The notes below the pieces were generated by a model, which did not search any database, was not told the origin of the DNA, and saw nothing but the letters and a program-made list of their open reading frames with translations. From assembly GCA_031267295.1 (NCBI GenBank), contig JAIRZI010000091.1, positions 1-42,123 of the forward strand: DNA of 42,123 bases, in the 5' to 3' direction. Below, piece by piece: positions 35,113 to 42,123 of this stretch (its first letter is position 1; each line of letters begins with the position of its first letter). The position numbers and the translations under genes were made by a program. This stretch comes from Propionibacteriaceae bacterium. GTDB taxonomy: Bacteria; Actinomycetota; Actinomycetes; Propionibacteriales; Propionibacteriaceae.

Positions 35113-35241
35113 ATGAAGAAGATATTGCTCCTCGCCTTTGCACTCTTTGCACTGTTTATTGGTTTTGCAGCAGTGCGAGCCAAGCTAGATGCTGATGCTG
35201 AAGCCAAGTTGTGGGCTGAGGCAACTGATTCCGTAGTTTAG
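35113..35241 (+). CDS. DLW-39 family micro-protein
   Basis: A 42-residue protein: MKKILLLAFALFALFIGFAA forms one membrane helix, followed by a short tail containing AKLWAEATDSVV. The tail matches the (D)LWAEATD signature of the actinobacterial DLW-39 family, whose function is unknown. GAGG lies just before ATG 35113. The family is widespread but easily missed because of its size. In other genomes it often lies near gyrA and tRNA genes, which is not the case here. Confidence 0.75.
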   Translation: MKKILLLAFALFALFIGFAAVRAKLDADAEAKLWAEATDSVV

Positions 35242-35362
35242 TTACTTTCGTTTAGACTGCGCCGCCTGCGCTAAGTGCCATGTATTTGGTGCTTTTCGTG
35301 AGGTGGCGTTGTCGTTTTTAGGTAGCAGCAACATCGGTTACTAATGTGACGTTTACGTGTCT

Positions 35363-35460
35363 GTTTTCGGCACCATTACCGTTTTCGGACAACATTTACC
35401 CCGATTTGGACAACACATTTCTTAAATTAACAACACATTGTGCTGTTTAAACAACACTTT
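35363..35460. repeat. Five tandem ~20-bp units before the sigma-like gene
   Basis: Units start at about 35363 and 35381 (GTTTTCGGcacc / GTTTTCGGacaac). The ACAACA(C)(A)TTT core then repeats at 35389, 35410, 35430 and 35451, spacing 21, 20 and 21 bases, two helical turns each. Such phasing suggests cooperative binding by one protein. They could be operators for the downstream sigma-like gene, or the multi-site end of a lost transposon of the IS21 or Tn7/Mu type, whose ends carry similar TGTTGT-containing repeats. Confidence 0.6.
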
Positions 35461-36156
35461 CGGCCGCATTTAGAGTTCAATATGGAAGTTATGGAATATA
35501 AAGAAGAAACTTCAAACCAAACCAAACCATGCACTACCATTCAAAATTATGATGTGGTAGGCAATTACAGTTGTCTTGACGACAGCGAAATGGAATGCAT
35601 AATTGCGCAGCTAAAAGCAGGAGATGATGCTCTTGCGTTGAAGTTGCTAACGGCAGCGCAAGCTGGTGAACAAAAAGCCGGCGAGCTTGTACTGCAAGCT
35701 TTAATGCCGCGTCTCGCTTGGCAAAAGCGGCGTGACTACGCGCATACGCTTGCGGATTATCAATCGGCTGCTTGGATCCGGATTATGCAGCATCCAGTGC
35801 TGCACCGACGCAATCGAGTACTAGTGAATATCGCTCTTGATTCGCTAAAAATGTTGTCACGCGAGTTGGCACGAGCAGCGCGTGAAGTGCCGGTAGCAGA
35901 AGTTCCAGAGCCGCGTTACCAAAACCTAGACGGACAAGAGGAATCTTTAGCGAAACAGATCATTGATTTGGCAGCACGGAAACATCTGGTGCCTGCGGCT
36001 GCGATCCCTGCGCTACGCTACATATACATCATAGGACTTACGTCTACGGCTGCCGCCGAACTTCTTGACATGAGTCCCAGTATGGTGCGTTATTACTGTT
36101 CAGCCGCTATTAAACGTTTGCGAATTTATCGTCAAGAACTTCTGGGCTTTGAATAA
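35440..36156 (+). CDS. Sigma-70-like HTH protein
   Basis: A protein of up to 238 residues resembling an actinobacterial family of sigma-70-like factors. The middle (LADYQSAAWIRIMQHPVLHR, then NIALDSLKMLSREL) corresponds to a region-2-like helical domain. The C-terminus has a region-4-like helix-turn-helix (LTSTAAAELLDMSPSMVRYY, then CSAAIKRLRIYR). GTG 35440 opens the frame but overlaps the tandem units; ATG 35482 or ATG 35491 are more likely starts, neither with a clear ribosome site. Its target promoters are unknown. A hairpin follows the stop. Confidence 0.72.
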   Translation: MLFKQHFRPHLEFNMEVMEYKEETSNQTKPCTTIQNYDVVGNYSCLDDSEMECIIAQLKAGDDALALKLLTAAQAGEQKAGELVLQALMPRLAWQKRRDYAHTLADYQSAAWIRIMQHPVLHRRNRVLVNIALDSLKMLSRELARAAREVPVAEVPEPRYQNLDGQEESLAKQIIDLAARKHLVPAAAIPALRYIYIIGLTSTAAAELLDMSPSMVRYYCSAAIKRLRIYRQELLGFE

Positions 36157-36171
36157 CGTATTAAGCGCTAT

Positions 36172-36198
36172 TTGACGTAACAGTGTGGTTTACGTCAA
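36172..36198 (+). terminator. Hairpin terminator after sigma-like gene
   Basis: TTGACGTAA and TTACGTCAA form a perfect nine-base stem with a nine-base loop, starting 16 bases after the stop codon and followed by a short T-rich stretch (TTTG). It probably ends the sigma-like transcript. Confidence 0.6.
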
Positions 36199-36263
36199 TT
36201 TGTACGACTAAACGATGCCATGCATCCCTTGCATATCGCTGAGTTTTGCGTAGGCGACCCGAT

Positions 36264-37384
36264 TTCAATTTAGAAGCGCAACACCTATCCTGTGGTGTGT
36301 TATAGCATCACGGGAAGGGGTTGCGCTACGGGTCGATTGTATGTTCATTTGGGGTTGGATGAGCGGATCGAGCTTGAGAAAGGGTTGGAGTGTGGTGAAT
36401 CGTTGCGGCGGATTGCGGTTAGGTTGGATCGTTCGGCTTCTACGGTCTCCAGGAAAGTTCGGCTTGGCTTCCTATAAACGAGTCCGCAGCATATCGTTCG
36501 TATCGTTCATCAAGGTTCACTGAGTCGTGGCTGGATGCCTGTTATGCTGCCGAACCTTCTCAAAGACGAACCGATACCCGTACTGCCCGCTCGCATCAAC
36601 CACGGTTGTTCACCCAAAACCCGGTAGTGGCGTACGTCACTGATCGGTTACGTCAAGGCTGGTCACCAATGATGACCGCTGGACGGGGAACACGTGATGG
36701 TACCCGTATCTCGCATGAGTCGATCTACGAATGGATATATGCTCCCTCTCAGGTCACTCAGCAGCGTTGGCAGTATCTGGTCAGGGGACACAAGAAACGT
36801 CGCCACAAGCACGGACGGCATGTTCATGCTAGCCACATACCGTTTAGAGTGTCCATTCATGAGCGTCCTGCCGTGATTGATCAACGTAGCAAGTTCGGGC
36901 ATTGGAAAAGCGACACAGTACTCGGATCAAAAACGGAACACGACGGTATTCATACTGAAGTTGAGAGAACCAACAGATACCTGATAGTTCACAAAATCCC
37001 TGACCTCACGGCCACAACAACAGCCACCACCCAGTTAACCATGTTCGCTAGGTTACCCGCCCATGCTGTGCTTTCTGTCACACTCGACAACGGTGCAGAA
37101 AACCACAAACATCATCTACTCAACCAGTTAGCAATACCCGTGTTCTTCACTGACCCCTACAGTGCATGACAATGTGGCAGCAATGAACATCCCAACGGGA
37201 TACCACGCCGCCACCAACACATAAAGCACCAACCTCACAACATCAATCGACCAAGAACTCACCAACATCGTAGAAAAGATCAACGATCGCCCCCTCAAAT
37301 GCCTCAACTGGGCAACACCCACAGAAGCCCTCCACCAACAACTACAATCAACCCAACACACCAATGTTGCACTTCCGAATTGAA
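36264..37384 (+). mobile_element. Decayed IS30-family insertion sequence
   Basis: A 1121-base element bounded by imperfect inverted repeats. The left reads TTCAATTTAGAAGCGCAACA from 36264. The right end, read in reverse from 37384, is TTCAATTCGGAAGTGCAACA. It contains one broken IS30-type transposase. No target duplication is clear. It ends 82 bases before tRNA-Ser, outside the integrative element. Confidence 0.8.
36292..37382 (+). pseudogene. IS30-family transposase, disrupted
   Basis: The N-terminal helix-turn-helix is clear (ERIELEKGLECGESLRRIAV, then LDRSASTVSRKVR), then the frame is lost near 36470. The DDE domain resumes from about 36600, with GHWKSDTVLGSK (first acid), VTLDNGAENHKHH (second) and FFTDPYSA. 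A TGA at 37167 replaces the tryptophan codon expected in the SAWQRGSNEHPNG region; that region holds the catalytic glutamate. At least one more frameshift precedes the end (VEKINDRPLKCLNWATPTEA), which stops at 37382. Several lesions make it non-functional. Confidence 0.85.
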
Positions 37385-37466
37385 CACGGCCGGGGATGCT
37401 GATATCCGAATTGCATACTACGATGGATACTGTTCTTCGTATGAAGTAGCAATACGGCGGACACAT

Positions 37467-37551
37467 GGCGAGATCGCATAGTGGACTAGTGCAGCCGCCT
37501 TGAAAGCGGCCGAGGGTAAAACCTCCCAGGGTTCGAATCCCTGTCTCGCCG
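37467..37551 (+). tRNA. tRNA-Ser (UGA)
   Basis: An 85-base class II tRNA. Acceptor stem GGCGAGA pairs with TCTCGCC; the anticodon arm GCCGC-CTTGAAA-GCGGC gives anticodon UGA. The long variable arm (GAGGG...CCTC) is typical of serine tRNA, and the T arm is CAGGG-TTCGAAT-CCCTG. The 3' CCA is not encoded. An integrase gene starts about 150 bases downstream, so its 3' end is the likely attachment site. Confidence 0.97.
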
Positions 37552-37702
37552 CTTTTGTTATGCCCTTTTTACGCTCAAATAACCCCTAACCAGAGGGGCT
37601 ATAATGGTCTCAAATGGACTAGAATAATCAATCTAATAACAATCTAATAACAAGGATTTACCTTATTTTGTTATTAGAATCTGACGACATTAGGGGGCAA
37701 CC
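37552..37702 (+). promoter_or_regulatory. Left attachment region and integrase control region
   Basis: The region between tRNA-Ser and the integrase. CCCCT-N6-AGGGG at 37583-37598 is a small hairpin followed immediately by TATAAT (37600-37605), a good -10 box. TCTAATAACAA then occurs twice in direct repeat (37632-37642, 37643-37653) and once inverted (TTGTTATTAGA, 37668-37678). These look like arm-type binding sites for the integrase or excisionase. The crossover core should lie in the tRNA 3' half. Confidence 0.55.
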
Positions 37703-38869
37703 ATAAATAAAGGAAAAGGGAAGAGATCGGGGGCTTCAGAATGGGGGCAACTCAACGCACGTAATAACAAGTACTACCCGGCCTATTTTGTGAACGGTGT
37801 GAAGTACAGGTCTGTGACGAGTTTCTCAACTAAACAAGATGCGCAGGCTTGGCTAAGAAACGAAAAGAAATATCTAGACAGCATGGCGGCCGAGCATCGC
37901 ATGAGTGAATGGGGAAGCCCAGCCGAGCGGCACCAGAAAGACACCACCAGACGAAACCTCACACTAGCGATATACGCAGCGCGCTACATTGAGAACAAGG
38001 AACGCACGAAAGCCTGGAGGGCTTCTACTTATGTGGATAGTGTGAGGATAATCAGACGTAGGATAATGCCGGTTTTGGGGAAGTGGCCTATGGCCAGTAT
38101 CACCCGGGAACATGTGGCGAACTGGTGGCACGGATTGGACACCTCTACGGAACGCACTAACCACAAGGCCTATCAACTGTTACATAACATGTTTGAGGAA
38201 GCAATATATGAGGGGTTACTAGAGAAGAACCCTTGTCAATTAAAAGGGGCGAGTAAGCCATCTAACCACCGTGATATTAAGCCGTTGACACCGGAACAAG
38301 TGGCGGTGATAGCTGATGCCATGCCCGTCGGTTGGGGGTTGATAGTTAAGCTTGGTGCGTGGTGTGCGTTGCGGTCGGGTGAGATATTGGAATTGCGACG
38401 GAAAGACATCGATTTCGATGAGTGTATTATTCGTATCACGCGGCAAGTATTCGCAGCCCCGGACGGTAGCCGCGTGGTTGGTGCACCTAAAACTAACGCC
38501 GGTGTGCGTAGCGTGCACATACCGGAAACGCTCAAAGATTCAATTAAGGCCGGTTTGCGTACTGCGCAACTGGGAGCCGATGGGTTGCTGTTTTATCAGT
38601 TGAACGGGAAACAGTTAGCGCGACAGACTTTAAGTCGCGTTTTTCAACAGGCGTGCGCTAAGGCCGGTGTTAGCGGTTACCACTTCCACGACCTTAGACA
38701 CACGGGATTAACGTATCTCGCTGCTATGGGAGCCACTGTAAAAGAGTTACAGGCGGTAGCTGGTCATACTACTTCAAGTGTTGCTATGCGTTATCAACAT
38801 GTCGCGGGGGAACACCTGGCAGGAGTGTTAGCGAAGTTCGATACTGAGATTGTTGCGCGTGCGCAATAA
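37703..38869 (+). CDS. Tyrosine recombinase / integrase
   Basis: A phage-type tyrosine integrase. An AP2-like arm-binding segment (NNKYYPAYFVNGVKYRS, then FSTKQDAQAWL) is followed by a SAM-like core-binding domain. The catalytic domain has Arg in GAWCALRSGEILELR, His-x-x-Arg in FHDLRHTGLTYL, His in VAGHTTSSVAMRY, and the nucleophile Tyr in MRYQHV. The coding similarity begins before the first in-frame GTG (37790). In frame, GGGGG lies six bases before an ATA at 37703, which may be the start or a mutated ATG. It would insert the element at tRNA-Ser. Confidence 0.88.
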   Translation: MNKGKGKRSGASEWGQLNARNNKYYPAYFVNGVKYRSVTSFSTKQDAQAWLRNEKKYLDSMAAEHRMSEWGSPAERHQKDTTRRNLTLAIYAARYIENKERTKAWRASTYVDSVRIIRRRIMPVLGKWPMASITREHVANWWHGLDTSTERTNHKAYQLLHNMFEEAIYEGLLEKNPCQLKGASKPSNHRDIKPLTPEQVAVIADAMPVGWGLIVKLGAWCALRSGEILELRRKDIDFDECIIRITRQVFAAPDGSRVVGAPKTNAGVRSVHIPETLKDSIKAGLRTAQLGADGLLFYQLNGKQLARQTLSRVFQQACAKAGVSGYHFHDLRHTGLTYLAAMGATVKELQAVAGHTTSSVAMRYQHVAGEHLAGVLAKFDTEIVARAQ

Positions 38870-38891
38870 AAATAAAGGAGGAGGTCGAGTT

Positions 38892-39773
38892 ATGGCTGAG
38901 AACACAACTAAGGAAATACCGTCACCTAAAACGATAGCTAATCTGGTGAAAGATAGCGTAAATATAGCGGATGTAGGTAAAGCGGTGGACGCATTGTTAA
39001 GAAAAAAGGGTTTGGGGTTCACTGAGGGGCTACCGGGGTCAAGTCTAGAGTTTGTTGCCATGTTATGTATTGAGTTGACTACGCAGAAAGATAAAGCAAC
39101 CCGCGAAGCGAAGATAGCGGCCGAAGCGCAGGAAACAAAAGCAAAGGCCGTAAAAGACCTAGCAGAAAAAGAAGCCGAAATAGCTAAGTTGGAGTCTTTT
39201 AAGGTTGGATATGTTGAACTTGAAAAAAAAGTGAAGTTGTTGGAGGAGCAAATAAGGGAATTAAATAAAGTAGCAACATTAGAAGAGAATGTAGCCCAGC
39301 TATCGGCAGAAAATGAGCAACTGCGCACACAACTTCATGTACAAGATGAAGAGCCGGATGTGTCAGATTGGCCACCCAACGTAAAAAGAGAAATAGATGA
39401 ATTAGAAGAGAAAGTTAAAGTAAAAAAGCGCATAGAAGCAATTGATAAAAAAAATGAAGAACTACTAACAAGCGGATGCGTACTGTCAGAATCAAAATAT
39501 CGGGGCATCGTAGTGGAAAGATTCAAGCGCGTAATGCAAAGTGCTTTGTCGGCAGGTATAGACATTGATGACATTAAAAGTTATTTTATGGCGCAAGGAT
39601 GGGGGATAGACATGGGAAGTCACATACGTGAAATCCCCATAGAATGCGAAATGCTAGCACTCATTGAAAGTATAGAAAATCGCCAACCTGACGGGCTTTA
39701 TATTAGTATCCCCGACCAATATTGGTCACATTCAACTACCCATATACAGGGCAACCAAGGTGTTCCTATTTAA
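38892..39773 (+). CDS. Orphan coiled-coil protein of the integrative element
   Basis: A 293-residue protein that I do not recognise. Residues about 70-150 form a long heptad-rich coiled coil dominated by Lys, Glu and Ala (EKEAEIAKLESFKVGYVELE onward), with a second charged helix around 170-195. The C-terminal 100 residues are a compact mixed domain (GIVVERFKRVMQSALSAGID). ATG 38892 has a strong GGAGGAGG site. It lies 22 bases after the integrase. Codon use is A-rich compared with the chromosome, supporting horizontal origin. Roles in replication, partition or phage interference are all open. Confidence 0.75.
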   Translation: MAENTTKEIPSPKTIANLVKDSVNIADVGKAVDALLRKKGLGFTEGLPGSSLEFVAMLCIELTTQKDKATREAKIAAEAQETKAKAVKDLAEKEAEIAKLESFKVGYVELEKKVKLLEEQIRELNKVATLEENVAQLSAENEQLRTQLHVQDEEPDVSDWPPNVKREIDELEEKVKVKKRIEAIDKKNEELLTSGCVLSESKYRGIVVERFKRVMQSALSAGIDIDDIKSYFMAQGWGIDMGSHIREIPIECEMLALIESIENRQPDGLYISIPDQYWSHSTTHIQGNQGVPI

Positions 39774-39824
39774 TAAATCGACTAAATGATACTAAGTCTG
39801 GTATGGTCTGTAGTGTCAAGGGAT

Positions 39825-39967
39825 GGGCTACGGCTAACTTGATGAATCCTGGTTGATTCGCCAAAATGGCATCACGTAGCACCCTGCGAGTTGAGTTAGT
39901 GGCTACGCAAATCTAACTTGATGAATCCTGGTTGATTCGCCAAAATGGCGCGTTAGCGTAGTGCCCG
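39825..39967. repeat. Two tandem hairpin-rich units
   Basis: A 37-base core (TAACTTGATGAATCCTGG, then TTGATTCGCCAAAATGGC) occurs at 39834-39870 and 39913-39949. Inside each, GAATC pairs with GATTC and GCCA pairs with TGGC. Outside each, an enclosing stem forms from different sequence: GCTACG/CGTAGC around unit 1, and CTACGC plus TAAC with GTTA plus GCGTAG around unit 2. Each unit thus folds as a closed branched structure of about 60 bases. It could be a tandem structured RNA or a single-stranded DNA signal such as an origin. Reverse-oriented CTTGATGAAT recurs before the next gene (40054-40063). Confidence 0.55.
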
Positions 39968-40065
39968 GCATGTCTGTATGACTAATAGGCCGGGGGTTCC
40001 CTGGTGGAAGTTATCCAAATCTTTTAACGCACCCATTTTTTAGGGTTGCGCCTATTCATCAAGGG

Positions 40066-40308
40066 ATGAGACCTCTAATGAAAAAAATATCTATGCCGGT
40101 GGAAGCGGCAGCATCTTCACAAATATCGCCAGTTAATCAGGCTTTTCTTACTATTCAATCTGCAACAAAATACACTGACCTATCTGTAAAAACTCTTCGG
40201 CGAGCTATCGCTAACCGTGAACTTAAAGCACACACGGTTTGCCGTCGTCTACTACTCAAAGTGTCTGATATTGATGCTTGGGTAACTCGCGACACGATGG
40301 GGAACTAG
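40066..40308 (+). CDS. Excisionase-like HTH protein
   Basis: An 80-residue DNA-binding protein with a MerR/excisionase-type winged helix: FLTIQSATKYTDLSVKTLRR is the helix-turn-helix and RLLLKVSDIDAWV the wing and final helix. In integrative elements such proteins direct the integrase toward excision or regulate replication genes. ATG 40066 is the longest start; AAGGG abuts it, so ATG 40078 may be used instead. It precedes the primase gene by eight bases, suggesting one transcript. Confidence 0.8.
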   Translation: MRPLMKKISMPVEAAASSQISPVNQAFLTIQSATKYTDLSVKTLRRAIANRELKAHTVCRRLLLKVSDIDAWVTRDTMGN

Positions 40309-40316
40309 GTAACACT

Positions 40317-42123
40317 ATGAATAGCGAAACAAACCCGGCCAATATTTTAACAATTGGCCGGGCAAAAGATAGTACCACCAGTATAGTGTCTGAGAGTGCT
40401 TTTGAGCGAATCTTGAACGTTTTGTATGCCAATGGGTGCACAGTGAAACAAGGTGGGTCGGGTACTGAAACCGTGGCTACTTGTCCTGCGCATGATGATA
40501 AAAATCCGTCTTTGAGTGTTGGTTACAATAACGGTCGGGTTTTACTTTATTGTCATGCTGGTTGTCATATAGATGCAATATTGGGCGCATTGGGGTTAGC
40601 TTTTTCTGACCTTTTCGATGAGCCTAATGGTGCGCTCAATATCTTCTATGATTACCGCGATTCTAGCGGCGAGTATGTTAAAACGAAGATACGTAAACCC
40701 GGTAAAAAGTTCATACAAACAGGCGACACGAAACGAGCATTGCTTTACCGTCTGCCGGAAGTCATTACCGCTGTACAGGCCGAGCAGATGATTTTTCTGG
40801 TAGAGGGTGAAAAGGATGTTGAAACGTTACTCGCGTTGGGAGTGTGTGCCACTACGAGCGGTAGCGCTACCTCAATCCCAAAATGCGACCTATCACCTTT
40901 ACATGATGCGCAAGTCATAGCGGTAGTAGATAGAGACCCGGCGGGCGATAGTTGGGCGCAAGATGTGTATCGGGCGTTACATGGTAAGTCGCGCTCATTG
41001 GAGTTCAAGCAGGCGGTTAGTGGTAAAGATGTCTCTGACCATATCGCCGCCGGATACCTAATAGGGCAGTTAGCCGAGTATGAAAAAGTAGACGATTTAA
41101 TTTCTGATATTGGGCGTACTCGGTGGCAAAACATATCAGAGTCGCCCCCTCCTCAGTCTATTGATTGGTTGGCCGTTAACTGGCTACCTGCGTCTACTGT
41201 GAGTGTGCTTGTGGGTGAGGAGGGTATAGGTAAGTCGTTATGGTGGATATGGTTAGTGGCGGCACTCACGCGCGGCGCGGAGGTGAAACCGTTAGGGATA
41301 CCTGCCGGACGGTGTAGGACTGTGGCGGTGGTGCTTACAGAAGATGACCAGTTGCGCGTCGTTAAACCGCGTCTACTTGCTGCCGGTGCCGATATTAAAA
41401 AAATATTTTGGTTAACATCGGGCGAGAATGAGCCACCTATAGACGTTGACTTAGCGCCAACGATGCTTAAAGATTTAACACCTAAACCCGATTTAGTGAT
41501 AGTAGATGCTTGGCTGGACACGGTAGCGCCTGGGTTACGCTTACAGCAGCCACGCGATGCGCGGCTAGCGTTAGACCCGTGGAAGAGTGCATCTAGTTGT
41601 CTAGGGGCTGCTTCTTTGCTAGTTGCACATACTAATCGGCTCGGTTCTGATAACGCGCGTGATAACTATGGTGCGTCCGCTCAGTTACGAACCACAGCTA
41701 GAACAACGTTATATATGTTGCGGGAAGAATTAGGCGCAGTGGTTATAGGAGTCGATAAGTCGAATTATGGGATACAGCCAAACGCGCAACGGTACCGCAT
41801 TGAGTCAACTTGTATAGAAGAAATTGATCAACCGGTACCCCGCATGGTTTGGGTAGAGGATACAGGGAAAAAAATAAATGAACTAGTGCACGAGTACGCC
41901 CAACAAAATAGAGAGAAAGCTCGCGATGAGAACCCGATAGATATTTGGCTGCGTAGCTATTTAGAAACACATGGCACCGTTTTACGTAGCGAAGTAATGC
42001 TAAAAGGTAAAGATGAGGGCTACTCAGAAAGTGCTATTAAACGCGCTTTTATGCGGTTGGGCGCTAAATATGACTACGTGAAAGAGTCGGGTAAACCTCC
42101 CGTTACTATGTGGTCATTGCCAG
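40317..42123 (+). CDS. Primase/RepA-like helicase, 3' end beyond window
   Basis: At least 602 codons are open to the window end. Residues about 55-85 hold a CHC2-type zinc finger (CPAHDD...YCHAGC). Residues about 160-215 form a Toprim fold (FLVEGEKDVETL and AVVDRDPAGDSW). From about 290 there is a RecA/RepA-like ATPase with Walker A GEEGIGKS and Walker B LVIVDAW. This combination primes and unwinds DNA for autonomous replication of plasmids, phages and satellites. ATG 40317 opens the frame, but family similarity starts near AFERIL, so GTG 40387, past the hairpin, is a possible start. Confidence 0.9.
   Translation, partial: MNSETNPANILTIGRAKDSTTSIVSESAFERILNVLYANGCTVKQGGSGTETVATCPAHDDKNPSLSVGYNNGRVLLYCHAGCHIDAILGALGLAFSDLFDEPNGALNIFYDYRDSSGEYVKTKIRKPGKKFIQTGDTKRALLYRLPEVITAVQAEQMIFLVEGEKDVETLLALGVCATTSGSATSIPKCDLSPLHDAQVIAVVDRDPAGDSWAQDVYRALHGKSRSLEFKQAVSGKDVSDHIAAGYLIGQLAEYEKVDDLISDIGRTRWQNISESPPPQSIDWLAVNWLPASTVSVLVGEEGIGKSLWWIWLVAALTRGAEVKPLGIPAGRCRTVAVVLTEDDQLRVVKPRLLAAGADIKKIFWLTSGENEPPIDVDLAPTMLKDLTPKPDLVIVDAWLDTVAPGLRLQQPRDARLALDPWKSASSCLGAASLLVAHTNRLGSDNARDNYGASAQLRTTARTTLYMLREELGAVVIGVDKSNYGIQPNAQRYRIESTCIEEIDQPVPRMVWVEDTGKKINELVHEYAQQNREKARDENPIDIWLRSYLETHGTVLRSEVMLKGKDEGYSESAIKRAFMRLGAKYDYVKESGKPPVTMWSLP
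40334..40362 (+). promoter_or_regulatory. Perfect hairpin at the start of the primase gene
   Basis: CCCGGCCAAT and ATTGGCCGGG form a perfect ten-base stem around a nine-base A/T loop, 17 bases after ATG 40317. No U-tract follows. It may control translation of the primase, lie in the leader of a shorter gene, or be a DNA site recognised during replication. Confidence 0.6.

Noticed and set aside
37128-37466. A 112-codon minus-strand frame across the end of the IS30 element
   Set aside because: It is antisense to the transposase remnant and spans the inverted repeat; no independent support.

Overview
The window looks like an actinobacterial chromosome segment of moderate G+C. The evidence is a menJ-like reductase directly before a complete nuo operon that ends in a polyprenyl diphosphate synthase, a short SRP RNA with an actinobacterial-type domain IV, a 42-residue DLW-39 family micro-protein, and a TM0106-type RecB-like nuclease. 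I cannot name the genus from sequence alone.

Layout. 1-1000: dispersed palindromic repeats and a PIN/HTH toxin-antitoxin pair whose toxin 3' end has been replaced by repeat sequence. 1139-23411, all minus strand: a bioenergetic block read as alaA - menJ - nuoA-B-CD-E-F-G-H-I-J-K-L-M-N - polyprenyl diphosphate synthase - pntA - pntB. Most junctions are ATGA, TGATG or similar overlaps, so translation is probably coupled. It supplies respiratory complex I, the tail and tail-reduction enzymes for menaquinone, and the proton-translocating transhydrogenase. Two features are unusual: nuoC and nuoD are fused through a linker of about 80 residues, and NuoF has lost most of its glycine-rich FMN/NADH loop.

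23704-30649, plus strand: the nuclease, an MFS transporter overlapping a prenylcysteine-oxidase-like flavoprotein, a pair of nearly identical 173-bp repeats, the SRP RNA and an unknown four-helix membrane protein. 30783-32349: two short clusters of degenerate repeats with type I-E CRISPR-like sequence and 60-61 bp period, separated by a hicAB toxin-antitoxin module. No cas genes are visible. The last repeat lies inside the 3' end of alr (alanine racemase). 33671-36156: a second MFS protein, the DLW-39 gene, and a sigma-70-like gene preceded by five tandem units of about 20 bp.

36264-37384: a decayed IS30-family insertion sequence. 37467 to the window end: tRNA-Ser(UGA) followed by the left part of a lower-G+C integrative element. 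It holds a tyrosine integrase, an orphan coiled-coil protein, a noncoding region with two hairpin-rich tandem units, an excisionase-like HTH protein and a CHC2-Toprim-RecA-like primase/helicase that runs off the window. The gene order resembles a phage satellite or integrative plasmid. The right attachment site is not in the window.
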